Shown here in pieces: positions 25,282 through 33,178 of a stretch of 64,000 nucleotides of DNA. Position numbers and translations under genes: made by a program. Each line of letters starts with the position of its first letter. The stretch's first letter is position 1. Source of the DNA: an uncultured Bacteroidales bacterium (GTDB lineage: Bacteria; Bacteroidota; Bacteroidia; Bacteroidales; P3); the NCBI GenBank assembly GCA_900316515.1, contig ONDE01000003.1:1-64000 (forward strand), written 5' to 3'. The notes beneath the pieces were generated by a model. That model was not told where the DNA came from. It worked only from the letters and a program-made list of their open reading frames with translations, and did no database searches.

Positions 25282-25446
25282 TGGGAAATGACTGAAAATC
25301 AGACAGTGTTTTCGCGGCGTCTTGTCAGACTCCGGTCGCACCGGCCATGCTGGCGGGCTGTTTTTTTTGACGGCAGGGGCACAATAATTAAATGGGTTTG
25401 GCGTTATGAATAGTTAAAAAATAAAATAGAATTAAAATCAGCCGTT

Positions 25447-26910
25447 ATGGGCGAAAATGAAAAAGATATAATACAGGAAGTTACCAACGAAGAGTATAAG
25501 TGGGGCTTCACCACCGATATCGACACCGAGATCATCCGCAAAGGCCTCGACGAGGATGTTGTGCGTCTGATTTCGAAGAAGAAAAACGAGCCGGAATGGC
25601 TCCTCGAGTTCCGCCTCGAAGCTTTCCGCCGCTGGCAGAAGATGAAGGAGCCTGATTGGGCACACCTCGAATACGAGACTCCCAACTATCAGGACATCAT
25701 CTACTTCGCAGCCCCCAAGCAGGAGAAGAAGAAAAGTATCGACGAGGTAGATCCCGAGTTGCTGGCGACGTTCGACAAGCTGGGTATCCCGTTGCGTGAG
25801 CGCGAGGCTTTGGCCGGCGTGGAACCGTCGGGCGGTGTGGCCTACGATGCCATCATGGACTCTGTCAGCGTAAAGACGACGAGCCAGAAAGCCCTCGAGG
25901 AGAAGGGTATCATCTTCATGCCCATCAGCGAGGCGGTGCAGAAGCACCCCGACCTGGTGAAGAAATACCTCGGCAGTGTGGTGCCCAGCGCCGACAACTT
26001 CTTTGCTGCCTTGAACAGTGCCGTCTTCAGCGACGGTTCGTTCTGCTACATCCCCAAGGGGGTGCGCTGTCCGATGGAGCTCAGTTCCTATTTCCGCATC
26101 AATGCCAAGGGCACGGGCCAGTTTGAGCGCACTCTGATAGTGGCCGACGAGGGTGCCTATGTCTCCTATATGGAGGGCTGCACGGCCCCGCAGCGCGACG
26201 AGAATCAGCTGCATGCCGCCATCGTGGAGATAGTCGTCATGAAGGACGCCGAGGTGAAGTACAGCACCGTTCAGAACTGGTATCCCGGCGACAAGAACGG
26301 CAAGGGTGGTATATACAATTTCGTCACAAAACGTGGCATCTGCAAGGGGTCGCACTCAAAGCTGAGTTGGACGCAGGTGGAGACCGGCAGCGCCGTCACA
26401 TGGAAGTACCCCAGCTGCATACTGCAGGGCGACGACTCGACGGCCGAGTTCTACTCGGTGGCCGTCACCAACAACTACCAGCAGGCCGACACCGGCACCA
26501 AGATGATACATGTGGGCAAGAACACTCGCTCTACCATCATGAGCAAGGGTATTTCGGCCGGCAAGAGCCACAACAGCTACCGCGGCCTGGTTCAGATAGG
26601 CAAGGGGGCCGACAATGCCCGCAACTACTCGCAGTGCGACAGCCTGCTGCTGGGCGACCAATGCGGCGCACATACCTGGCCCTATATCAAGGCCGACAAC
26701 CACACGGCTATCCTTGAGCACGAGGCCACCACAAGCAAAATATCTGAAGACCAGCTCTTCTACTGCCAGCAGCGCGGCATCAGCCCCGAGAGCGCCGTGG
26801 GCCTCATCGTCAACGGCTACGCCAAGGACGTGTTGAAGAAGCTCCCCATGGAGTTCGCCGTCGAGGCGCAGAAGCTGCTGAGTATATCACTGGAAGGAAG
26901 CGTAGGTTGA
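25447..26910 (+). CDS. sufB: Fe-S cluster assembly scaffold SufB
   Basis: The 487-aa beta-helix protein is, with SufC and SufD, the scaffold on which Fe-S clusters are built. It has [70 protein letters not shown], and near the end [23 protein letters not shown]. The protein ends [11 protein letters not shown], and a synonymously recoded copy of that tail occurs at 27514-27549. The next genes are lipoproteins rather than sufC and sufD, so this sufB is isolated from its partners in this window. Confidence 0.97.
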   Translation: MGENEKDIIQEVTNEEYKWGFTTDIDTEIIRKGLDEDVVRLISKKKNEPEWLLEFRLEAFRRWQKMKEPDWAHLEYETPNYQDIIYFAAPKQEKKKSIDEVDPELLATFDKLGIPLREREALAGVEPSGGVAYDAIMDSVSVKTTSQKALEEKGIIFMPISEAVQKHPDLVKKYLGSVVPSADNFFAALNSAVFSDGSFCYIPKGVRCPMELSSYFRINAKGTGQFERTLIVADEGAYVSYMEGCTAPQRDENQLHAAIVEIVVMKDAEVKYSTVQNWYPGDKNGKGGIYNFVTKRGICKGSHSKLSWTQVETGSAVTWKYPSCILQGDDSTAEFYSVAVTNNYQQADTGTKMIHVGKNTRSTIMSKGISAGKSHNSYRGLVQIGKGADNARNYSQCDSLLLGDQCGAHTWPYIKADNHTAILEHEATTSKISEDQLFYCQQRGISPESAVGLIVNGYAKDVLKKLPMEFAVEAQKLLSISLEGSVG

Positions 26911-26911
26911 T

Positions 26912-27448
26912 ATGAGAAAGTGGATTTGGGTTATAGCATTGTTTTTGGTTGTGGCTTGCACAATCGACAGAAAACCTCAGGAAGAGGTTGATGAGCCTGC
27001 GGTATGTTTAGACAACTGGGATAGGTTGGCAGAGAAGCTTGATTATTTCAAAGAACTCATAGATTTGCAGGACAGCGCCATTGCAGGGCAAGAGATATCA
27101 GTACAGCATCTGCAGGCTTTGATGCCGCAGAACGAGGTGGACTTTGTTGTATTTATGGCAACTGAACGTTATGCAATCATCAAGGATGGTGACAACGATG
27201 TGGAGAGTCCTCGTGCATTGTTTTTAATTGCCGGTGATATGGCCGTTGCCGACACCCTCGATATGATGGAGCAATACCTGAAATGGTTTGAATGGTCCGA
27301 AAGTGAGGTGGTGTGGAACAAAGCCATTGAGATAGAGAAACGCTACCCCGAGAAGTTCGATAGCCTGATGCAGAACTGCGAATGGTATGATGCTTGGAAG
27401 GAATACCGCAACGATGTACTTGAATACGAAAAAGCATTGAAAGAATGA
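26912..27448 (+). CDS. Small lipoprotein of unknown function
   Basis: The 178-aa product has a short signal sequence and lipobox (IALFLVVAC), so the mature protein is probably lipid-anchored and periplasmic. The rest is acidic and helical, rich in Trp and Tyr (for example YLKWFEWSESEVVW), with no family I recognise. It starts 1 bp after the sufB stop and overlaps the following mini-ORF by ATGA, so it is translated as part of that message. Confidence 0.7.
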   Translation: MRKWIWVIALFLVVACTIDRKPQEEVDEPAVCLDNWDRLAEKLDYFKELIDLQDSAIAGQEISVQHLQALMPQNEVDFVVFMATERYAIIKDGDNDVESPRALFLIAGDMAVADTLDMMEQYLKWFEWSESEVVWNKAIEIEKRYPEKFDSLMQNCEWYDAWKEYRNDVLEYEKALKE

Positions 27449-27549
27449 CGCATAAGTTGACGACCGAGGAGATGCACCGCTTGACGGTGGAGGAGTTTCG
27501 CTCGAGCGAGAAGCAGCTGTCGATCAGTCTGGAGGGCAGTGTGGGATGA
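27445..27549 (+). pseudogene. 34-codon chimera: start of the TrmH-type methylase fused to the end of SufB
   Basis: The mini-ORF begins MTHKLTTEEMHRLTVEEFR, the same as the start of the methyltransferase at 28403 (MTYKLTTEEMHRLTVEEFR), with 39 consecutive identical bases (codons 7-19). Its last residues [12 protein letters not shown] equal the SufB C-terminus ([12 protein letters not shown]), yet 8 of the last 10 codons differ synonymously. It starts with the same ATGA overlap to its upstream lipoprotein as the real methylase gene does. It looks like the junction of a tandem duplication or of recombination with a divergent relative. Whether the peptide is made is unknown. Confidence 0.8.
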
Positions 27550-27578
27550 GATGTTACACGTATGATAGGTGAAATAAC

Positions 27579-28406
27579 ATGATGAATTCTAAATGGATAA
27601 TGTTGTTCTCTGCGGTGTTGTTGCTGGCTGCGTGTCGAAGCAATGATGGTGATTGTCAGTATCAGAACTACCGTTTCAAAGACAGCACGTTGGAAAAGCA
27701 GGTGGCCGAGACCGTCGAAGCAATGAATGTGCCAGACAGTGTGCTGTTGGCAATAGAGGATCATTTTGTGGACGGATGGGATACTTTTTATTCTCTGCCT
27801 GTTATTGGTACCTATCATCCGGAATACCACTATGAGGTTGACAACCGCACCTATGCGGAAAGAACGATTGGGGTGGTGGAGATTGCGGGCCACAAGTGCA
27901 TGATAATCGACTCGAGATTCATAGATTCCGTATATTTAGAAAAAGCAGCGGGCAGAACTGCTATTGAGATAAGAGCCAGCCTCCCTGACAACGACGAGAG
28001 CTTCCATGAAGAGGAAGTGCACTATCTCTTCTTGGACTCGCTGGGGCATGTGGCGAAGGACAGCGTGGCAATCAATAGCAATTCGGCAATGTTTTTTGAT
28101 GTTTGCTTTAAAATTGTCGAGAACGATCCGGAGTTTCCCGGTGGGCAGGACTCGCTACAGGCTTTTATGGAACGCAACCTGCGCAATCCACGGCAGGTGG
28201 AGGGGAAGGTGTATGTGCGGTTTATTGTGGAGCGTAACGGGCGGATGACGAACCTCGAAGTGATTCGGGGCATAGACGAAGAGACCGACGAGGAGGTATT
28301 GAGAGTGATGCGATTGATGCCACGCTGGATACCTGGACGCCAGCGAGACAAACTTGCCCGTGTGTGGGTATATTATCCAGTCAAGATCAGCCCTACAGAA
28401 CAATGA
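27579..28406 (+). CDS. Lipoprotein with TonB C-terminal-like domain
   Basis: The 275-aa product has a lipobox (LLLAAC) after a short signal peptide. The C-terminal ~95 residues have the TonB-like pattern PEFPGGQDSLQAFMERNLRNP and GKVYVRFIVERNGRMTNLEVIRG, ending with a conserved Val-Tyr-Pro strand (WVYYPV). In Bacteroidetes such proteins are common and often not energy transducers. The middle region is unrecognised. Its TGA overlaps the start of the methylase gene (ATGA). The other in-frame start choice is 27582. Confidence 0.8.
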   Translation: MMNSKWIMLFSAVLLLAACRSNDGDCQYQNYRFKDSTLEKQVAETVEAMNVPDSVLLAIEDHFVDGWDTFYSLPVIGTYHPEYHYEVDNRTYAERTIGVVEIAGHKCMIIDSRFIDSVYLEKAAGRTAIEIRASLPDNDESFHEEEVHYLFLDSLGHVAKDSVAINSNSAMFFDVCFKIVENDPEFPGGQDSLQAFMERNLRNPRQVEGKVYVRFIVERNGRMTNLEVIRGIDEETDEEVLRVMRLMPRWIPGRQRDKLARVWVYYPVKISPTEQ

Positions 28407-28966
28407 CATACAAACTGACAACCGAGGAGATGCACCGCTTGACGGTGGAGGAGTTTCGCGAGAGCGAGAAGCTGCCGCTGACGGTGGTGCTCGACAATGT
28501 GCGGTCGCTGAACAATATCGGGTCGGTGTTCCGTACAAGCGACGCCTTCCGTGTGGAGCACATCGCCCTCTGCGGCATCACGGCGACACCGCCGCACCGC
28601 GAGATACACAAGACGGCCCTCGGTGCCGAAGAGAGCGTCGAGTGGAGCTATCACGAAGACACTGTTGAGTGTGTGAAGGAGCTGAAGGCTCGGGGATATA
28701 TGGTGTATGCCGTCGAGATAGCGCACGACAGCATGAAACTCGGCGCTGACGAGGTTGCCACCGACAAGCCGGTGGCTATCGTTTTCGGCAACGAGATAGA
28801 TGGTGTGCAGGAGGAGGTGATGGGGTTGTGCAACGGTTTTCTAGAGATACCACAGGGTGGCACAAAGCACTCGCTGAACGTGAGTTGCGCCGCAGCCATC
28901 GTAATATGGGAGCTGTACAAGATGCTGAGCCCCGTAGGGGCGACAGAATTTAGCCGTGGGTGCTAA
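28403..28966 (+). CDS. TrmH/SpoU-family RNA methyltransferase
   Basis: The 187-aa SPOUT-fold protein methylates a 2'-O position of tRNA or rRNA with SAM. The three knot motifs are NVRSLNNIGSVFRTSDAF (motif 1), KPVAIVFGNEIDGV (motif 2) and LEIPQGGTKHSLNVSCAAAIVIWELYK (motif 3, where the Met usual after the GTK loop is absent). The start at 28403 is supported by the ATGA overlap and by the duplicate at 27445. The last ~12 residues (PVGATEFSRGC) are encoded by a REP-like repeat, so the C-terminus has been extended or replaced. The exact RNA target cannot be told. Confidence 0.88.
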   Translation: MTYKLTTEEMHRLTVEEFRESEKLPLTVVLDNVRSLNNIGSVFRTSDAFRVEHIALCGITATPPHREIHKTALGAEESVEWSYHEDTVECVKELKARGYMVYAVEIAHDSMKLGADEVATDKPVAIVFGNEIDGVQEEVMGLCNGFLEIPQGGTKHSLNVSCAAAIVIWELYKMLSPVGATEFSRGC

Positions 28967-29017
28967 CACACGGTAAGCAGATAAATATAATTATTATGAG
29001 CCCTGTAGGGGCGACAG
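28927..29017. repeat. REP-like repeat pair at the end of the methylase gene
   Basis: GAGCCCCGTAGGGGCGACAG at 28927-28946 recurs with one change at 28998-29017. Each contains a small CCC-GTA-GGG hairpin. The first copy is followed by AGCCGTGGGTGCTAACACACGG, related to the palindrome at 14932. The first copy supplies the last codons and stop of the methylase. Confidence 0.8.
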
Positions 29018-29024
29018 GAAAAAT

Positions 29025-29381
29025 ATGGACAAAGAAGAACGTATGGAGAAAGCCCGCGCCCTCCACAAACAGGGCTGCAACTGCTGCCAGTCGGTGGTGA
29101 TGGCCTATGCGGATAGGTTGCCGATAAAGGCTGAAGATGCTATGAATGTGGCCGCTCCCTTCGGTCGCGGCCTTGCGGGTTGCCGCGAGGTGTGCGGCTG
29201 CGTGAGCGGAATGGCGATGGTGTGTGGACTCACAGGACATACGGCCGATACGCGCCCGCTGATAGAGAAGTTCCGCACCGAAGAGGGCGACATCGTCTGC
29301 GGCCGCCTGCTGGCCCAGGGCAAGAAGCCCTGCGGCGAGATGGTGGCCGACGCGGCTGGTTTGTTGGCTGATATTATATGA
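29025..29381 (+). CDS. C_GCAxxG_C_C family protein (putative redox/metal protein)
   Basis: The 118-aa protein has eight Cys. The family pattern is visible: CNCCQSVVMAYADRL near the N-terminus, FGRGLAGCREVCGCVSGMAMVCGL in the middle, and later single Cys at IVCGRL and KPCGEMV. The family (PF09719) is thought to bind a redox cofactor or metal and often neighbours oxidoreductases; no function is established. It lies between the REP-like repeat and an element of TTAACTAC words. Confidence 0.85.
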   Translation: MDKEERMEKARALHKQGCNCCQSVVMAYADRLPIKAEDAMNVAAPFGRGLAGCREVCGCVSGMAMVCGLTGHTADTRPLIEKFRTEEGDIVCGRLLAQGKKPCGEMVADAAGLLADII

Positions 29382-29432
29382 AAGACTATTGCCTTAACTA
29401 CTTAACTACTGTCTACTTAACAACTGATTTGT

Positions 29433-30539
29433 ATGACCAAACGCAAGATAATAAACGACCCTGTGTATGACGGTTTCCTCTCGATAGAGGACCCGGTGAT
29501 ACTGCAGGTCATCGAGCACCCTTATTTCCAGCGGCAGCGACGCATCAAGCAGTTGGGCTTGACCTATCTGGTGTACCCGGGCGCTATGCATACACGCTTC
29601 AGCCATATGCTTGGGGCGTTGAACCTGATGAAGCGGGCGCTGGAAACGCTGAAACAGAAGGGTGTGGTGATAACCGACGAGGAGTGCCGCGGGGCCAAGC
29701 TGGCCATACTGTTGCACGACATCGGTCACGGGCCTTTTTCGCACACGAGCGAGAGGGTGCTGGTGGATGTGCCGCACGAGGAGATTACGCTGAAGATGAT
29801 GCAGCGGATAAATGAGGAGATGGGTGGCGCGCTAGATACCGCCATAGCCATATTTTCAAATACTTACCATAAGCATTTCCTGCATCAGCTGGTGAGCAGC
29901 CAGCTGGATATGGACCGCCTCGACTACCTGGGGCGCGACTCGTTCTTCACCGGAGTGAGCGAGGGCATTGTGGGCACCGACCGTATCATCTCGATGCTCA
30001 ACGTGCACGACGACGAGCTGGTGGTGGACGAGAAGGGCATCTACAGCGTGGAGAAGTTCATCATCAGCCGCCGCCTGATGTACTGGCAGGTGTATATGCA
30101 CAAGACTGTCATTGCTGCCGACCAGCTGTTGCTCAGTATTTTGCGGCGTGCGAAAGAGTTGAATCTTTCAACTTTCAACTTTCAGATTACAGCTTTCGAC
30201 CTCGACCGTTTCGCCGAGGTGGACGACGACGACATCATGGTGGCGGTGAAGCGATGGCAACATGCTGACGATGAGATACTGAGCACGTTGTGCCGCAATC
30301 TGGTCAACCGTCGTCTGCCGGCCATCCGAATCAGCTGCGAGCCGTTCCGGGATGTCGAGAGCGACTATTTCCACGGTACGGGCGAGTTGCACAACCGCAG
30401 TTATGATTTCAACGACCAGGAGATAAAAGTACTTTACAAGGATGGGCGCTGCCTGCCCATCAGCGAGGCCAGTGATCAGTTGGACCGTCATTTCCTTGAA
30501 AAACAGGTGACGAAGTACTACTACTACAAACCCAAGTAA
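29433..30539 (+). CDS. HD-domain phosphohydrolase (dNTPase-like)
   Basis: The 368-aa protein has an HD superfamily core: H in MHTRFSHMLG, the HD pair in LAILLHDIGHGPFSH, and a downstream D in LDMDRLDYLGRDS. This matches Bacteroidetes proteins related to SAMHD1/Dgt that hydrolyse dNTPs or other phosphoesters. The substrate is not proven. Residues about 244-254 (LSTFNFQIT) come from a heptamer element inserted between two helices. It is followed by the pyrE promoter and lies downstream of a CTTAACTAC repeat. Confidence 0.88.
   Translation: MTKRKIINDPVYDGFLSIEDPVILQVIEHPYFQRQRRIKQLGLTYLVYPGAMHTRFSHMLGALNLMKRALETLKQKGVVITDEECRGAKLAILLHDIGHGPFSHTSERVLVDVPHEEITLKMMQRINEEMGGALDTAIAIFSNTYHKHFLHQLVSSQLDMDRLDYLGRDSFFTGVSEGIVGTDRIISMLNVHDDELVVDEKGIYSVEKFIISRRLMYWQVYMHKTVIAADQLLLSILRRAKELNLSTFNFQITAFDLDRFAEVDDDDIMVAVKRWQHADDEILSTLCRNLVNRRLPAIRISCEPFRDVESDYFHGTGELHNRSYDFNDQEIKVLYKDGRCLPISEASDQLDRHFLEKQVTKYYYYKPK
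30162..30196 (+). repeat. In-frame heptamer element in the HD hydrolase gene
   Basis: The units are AATCTTT, CAACTTT, CAACTTT, CAGATTA, CAGCTTT. They are the same word family and coding orientation as in tgt and the ATP-grasp gene, encoding LSTFNFQIT. Confidence 0.8.
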
Positions 30540-30570
30540 CATTATTGTGTTACATAAATAAAAAAAGGGT

Positions 30571-30599
30571 TTTGTATTAAATATTTTTTTGTATCTTTG
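30571..30599 (+). promoter_or_regulatory. Promoter of pyrE
   Basis: TTTG at 30571-30574 and TATCTTTG at 30592-30599 are separated by 17 bp, slightly short of the usual 19-21. Transcription would start around 30604-30607, at or just after the first possible ATG (30604). That favours the ATG at 30622 as the start of pyrE, with a very short leader. Confidence 0.6.
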
Positions 30600-30621
30600 C
30601 AGCATGATTACAAACAACAAC

Positions 30622-31254
30622 ATGGCTGCAAAGACAGCCGAATTCTTATTGACAGTCAAAGCGGTAAAGCTCAATAATGAGCATCCATTCACGTGGGCGT
30701 CGGGCCGCAAATCGCCCATTTATTGTGACAACAGGGTCACTTTGTCGTATCCTGAGATACGCACATTTATCCGACAGCGTTTTTCGGACATAGTGAGAGA
30801 GACGTGGGGAGATGTTGATGTGATAGCCGGAGTAGCCACAGGAGGTATAGCGCAGGGTGCGTTGGTGGCGCAGGAGTTGGGTAAGCCTTTTGTGTATGTG
30901 CGTTCGGAGAGCAAGAGCCACGGGTTGACGAACCAGATCGAGGGTGAGATTCACGAAGGACAGAGTGTGGTGGTGATCGAGGATTTGGTGTCGACGGGCA
31001 AGAGTTCGTTGATAGCTGTGCGAGCGTTGCGCGAGAGGGGTTGTGTGGTGAAGGGTATGGCTGCGATATTCACGTACGGATTGCAGGTTGCGGCTGACAA
31101 TTTCGCGGCGGAAGATGTGGAGTTGGTGACTTTGACGGATTATGACACGCTGATCGACGTGGCGAAGGAGAAGGAGTATATCCGTCCGGATGCTTTGGAG
31201 AGTCTGGCGGCATGGAGGGTGAATCCGGAGAAGTGGAGCGAGGAGCACATGTAG
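30622..31254 (+). CDS. pyrE: Orotate phosphoribosyltransferase
   Basis: The 210-aa enzyme joins orotate to PRPP to give OMP in pyrimidine synthesis. It has HPFTWASGRKSPIYCDNR (orotate and loop residues), VAGVATGGIAQGALVAQEL and the PRPP-binding VVVIEDLVSTGKSS. The start at 30622 (MAAKTAEFLL) fits both the promoter position and family length; an upstream in-frame ATG lies at 30604. Codons here and in the next three genes often end in G, unlike the genes at 37-45 kb. Confidence 0.96.
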   Translation: MAAKTAEFLLTVKAVKLNNEHPFTWASGRKSPIYCDNRVTLSYPEIRTFIRQRFSDIVRETWGDVDVIAGVATGGIAQGALVAQELGKPFVYVRSESKSHGLTNQIEGEIHEGQSVVVIEDLVSTGKSSLIAVRALRERGCVVKGMAAIFTYGLQVAADNFAAEDVELVTLTDYDTLIDVAKEKEYIRPDALESLAAWRVNPEKWSEEHM

Positions 31255-31344
31255 GGTTGAGAGGTGAGAATTAAGACTTCAAGACTTGTCGGCCAAGCCG
31301 ACGGCACACCACGGGACTTCGAGACCCAGTAATATAGAGATATT

Positions 31345-32151
31345 ATGTTCAGGAAAGTAATTGGAGGGTTGTTGCTTGTTTGTGCAGGCATGGTTTTGGA
31401 TTTGCATATTCCGGTTGTCGGTCGTTTGTCGGCGCAGGACAGTGTGTTGCGAGTGGAGGTGACGAACGGGCCGGTGTTGGAGATGGTGTATGTGGAAGGA
31501 GGTGTGTTCAGGATGGGAAGCGATGAGGCGAAGGGAGTGGCGAACCATTACGAGGCGACGCGTCCGGAGCATGAGGTGGAGGTTGGAGCGTTTTATATAG
31601 GGCGCTACGAGGTTACGCAGGGTTTGTGGTCTGCCGTGATGGGTGAGAATCCGTCGAGTTTTGGCGGGAGCGAGCGGCTTCCGGTGGAGGGTGTGAGCTG
31701 GGTGCAGGCGCAGGAGTTTTGTATGTTGTTGAGCCAGATGACTGGCAGGCGGTTCCGGCTGCCGACGGAGGCTGAGTGGGAGTTTGCAGCGCGAGGGGGC
31801 GAAGATGGTGCTTTCGGAGGAAGGGACCGCAACGGTCTGGACAGTTGTGCGTGGTATTGTGTGAACAGCGAGGGGCGGACCCACGAGGTGGGGAGCAAGG
31901 CTCCGAATGCGTGGGGTTTGTATGATATGTGCGGCAATGTGGCGGAGTGGTGCGGAGATTGGATGGGTGATTACACCGGGGCGCGACAGAGCAATCCGCG
32001 AGGCCCGCAGACGGGTGACAGCCGGATAGTGAGGGGAGGTCATTATTACAGCACTTCGTCGAGTTGCGCGGTGTTTGACCGCGGGTGGTATGTGCCGACG
32101 GGGAAGACGGAGTATTACGGACTGCGAGTGGTGATGGAGGTTGGGGAATGA
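31345..32151 (+). CDS. Exported formylglycine-generating-enzyme-like (SUMF1 fold) protein
   Basis: The 268-aa product has an N-terminal signal sequence (VIGGLLLVCAGMVLDL). A single FGE/sulfatase-modifying-factor domain follows: FRMGSDEA, YIGRYEVTQGLWSAVMG, LPVEGVSWVQAQEFC, RLPTEAEWEFAARGG, GLYDMCGNVAEWCGDW and GLRVVME. The classic copper-binding Cys pair of true FGE is not evident. In Bacteroidetes such exported proteins are usually not sulfatase activators and their substrate is unknown. The stop codon lies inside a heptamer element that also provides the next start. Confidence 0.85.
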   Translation: MFRKVIGGLLLVCAGMVLDLHIPVVGRLSAQDSVLRVEVTNGPVLEMVYVEGGVFRMGSDEAKGVANHYEATRPEHEVEVGAFYIGRYEVTQGLWSAVMGENPSSFGGSERLPVEGVSWVQAQEFCMLLSQMTGRRFRLPTEAEWEFAARGGEDGAFGGRDRNGLDSCAWYCVNSEGRTHEVGSKAPNAWGLYDMCGNVAEWCGDWMGDYTGARQSNPRGPQTGDSRIVRGGHYYSTSSSCAVFDRGWYVPTGKTEYYGLRVVMEVGE

Positions 32152-32181
32152 TGAATGATGAATTAAGAGTAAAGAATGAGG
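32147..32181 (+). repeat. Heptamer element spanning stop and start codons
   Basis: The units are AATGATG, AATGATG, AATTAAG, AGTAAAG, AATGAGG. The first contains the TGA of the FGE-like gene (32149-32151) and the last the ATG of the phosphoribosyltransferase gene (32176-32178). Confidence 0.85.
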
Positions 32182-32703
32182 ATTAAAGATCGGGAGTTTG
32201 AGTTGTTCATCGGTAAGGATGAGCTTGCCGAGATGGTTGCGCGGCTTGGGCGCGAGGTGAGCGAGGGGGGCGTCGTGGGCAGCGGGGCGCTGATGGTGTG
32301 TCCGGTGCTTACGGGGGCGTATATGTTTGCCGCGGACCTAGTGAGGAGGATTGAGGTGGAGAGCGAGGTGCATTTTGTGCGTTATACTTCGTATATCGGT
32401 ATGGAGAGCAGCGGCGAGGTGCGGTGCGAACTGCCGTTCAAGGATATTGAGGGTCGGGATGTGTTGATAGTGGAGGATGTGATAGACAGTGGCTTATCGA
32501 TGGGCAGGATGCTGGCGGAGGTGCGGGCGTTGAGGCCTGCGAGGGTGAGGGTGTGTGCGCTGCTGATGAAGCCCGGGGCTTTCAAAGGGGACTACAGGGT
32601 TGATTTTGTGGGACGTGAGATTGGCGACGAGTTTATAGTGGGGTACGGCATGGACTATGACGAGGCGGGGAGGACGCTGGACGCGGTGTACAGGGTGAGT
32701 TAA
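32176..32703 (+). CDS. Purine-type phosphoribosyltransferase (HPRT-like)
   Basis: The 175-aa product matches hypoxanthine/guanine phosphoribosyltransferases that salvage purine bases with PRPP. It has CPVLTGAYMFAADLVRRI (loop I), the flexible-loop region VRYTSYIG, the PRPP motif VLIVEDVIDSGLSM, and VDFVGREIGDEFIVGYGMDY (purine-binding end). Length and motif order fit Hpt. Exact base preference cannot be read from sequence. Start and stop codons each lie in a heptamer element. Confidence 0.9.
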   Translation: MRIKDREFELFIGKDELAEMVARLGREVSEGGVVGSGALMVCPVLTGAYMFAADLVRRIEVESEVHFVRYTSYIGMESSGEVRCELPFKDIEGRDVLIVEDVIDSGLSMGRMLAEVRALRPARVRVCALLMKPGAFKGDYRVDFVGREIGDEFIVGYGMDYDEAGRTLDAVYRVS

Positions 32704-32790
32704 GAGCTAAGAATTTGGAGCTAAACTATTCACAGTTCACTATACACTATTCACAATTCACTAGAATAAATTAACAAATTAACAATTAAA
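32698..32790. repeat. Back-to-back heptamer elements after the phosphoribosyltransferase gene
   Basis: AGTTAAG, AGCTAAG, AATTTGG, AGCTAAA (32698-32725) include the stop codon of the upstream gene. A second element (32726-32760) is CTATTCA, CAGTTCA, CTATACA, CTATTCA, CAATTCA. An AAATTAAC-type stretch follows to about 32790. Confidence 0.8.
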
Positions 32791-32795
32791 GATAG

Positions 32796-33176
32796 GTGAA
32801 AAGGGTTGTTTTTCTGATGACGGTGTGCGCTCTGTTGGCAGCAGGGTGTAATCGTGAGGGTGAGGGTATAACGGTGAGTGAGGGTCAGGTTTACGGTGTG
32901 TGGCAGAAGGAGGGCACGCAGGAGTATTGGAGTTACCGCGAAGACGGCACGGGTCACACATGGGACCGGGCCGACGGTATCGATAACGAGACGGACAGCG
33001 GCAGTGTGGCGTACAACTGGAGCATCAACAATGGCGACCAGCTGCGACACCGTTTTTCGGGTACGAATATAGGCGACATGGTGGTGAGGACGTACACTAT
33101 AACGTCGATCAGCGCCACGCAGATGGAGCGCGAGGAGGAAATAGGCACATATAGGCTGCGGAAGATAAACGATTGA
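32796..33176 (+). CDS. Small lipoprotein of unknown function
   Basis: The 126-aa product starts with GTG. A signal peptide with lipobox (LLAAGC) is followed by a short beta-rich domain (VYGVWQKEGTQEYWSYREDGTGHTWD) that resembles lipocalin-like or META-like small lipoproteins, without a firm family. The GTG start is the only one that keeps the signal peptide. The stop (33174-33176) lies 2 bp before the AsmA-like start, so the two genes are probably coupled. Confidence 0.7.
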   Translation: MKRVVFLMTVCALLAAGCNREGEGITVSEGQVYGVWQKEGTQEYWSYREDGTGHTWDRADGIDNETDSGSVAYNWSINNGDQLRHRFSGTNIGDMVVRTYTITSISATQMEREEEIGTYRLRKIND

Positions 33177-33178
33177 AG

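Larger units (their letters stand above)
25109..25446. other. Divergent intergenic region between groES-like gene and sufB
   Basis: No gene is seen. It contains the groES-like promoter (25132-25139), a 53-bp palindrome of 11-bp words (25229-25281), a GC-rich segment around 25325-25360 followed by eight T, and an A-rich leader before sufB. I see no clear TAnnTTTG box for sufB. Confidence 0.75.

Noticed and set aside
30541..30621. Attenuator in front of pyrE
   Set aside because: The promoter lies within about 25 bp of the start codon, leaving no leader long enough for an attenuator.
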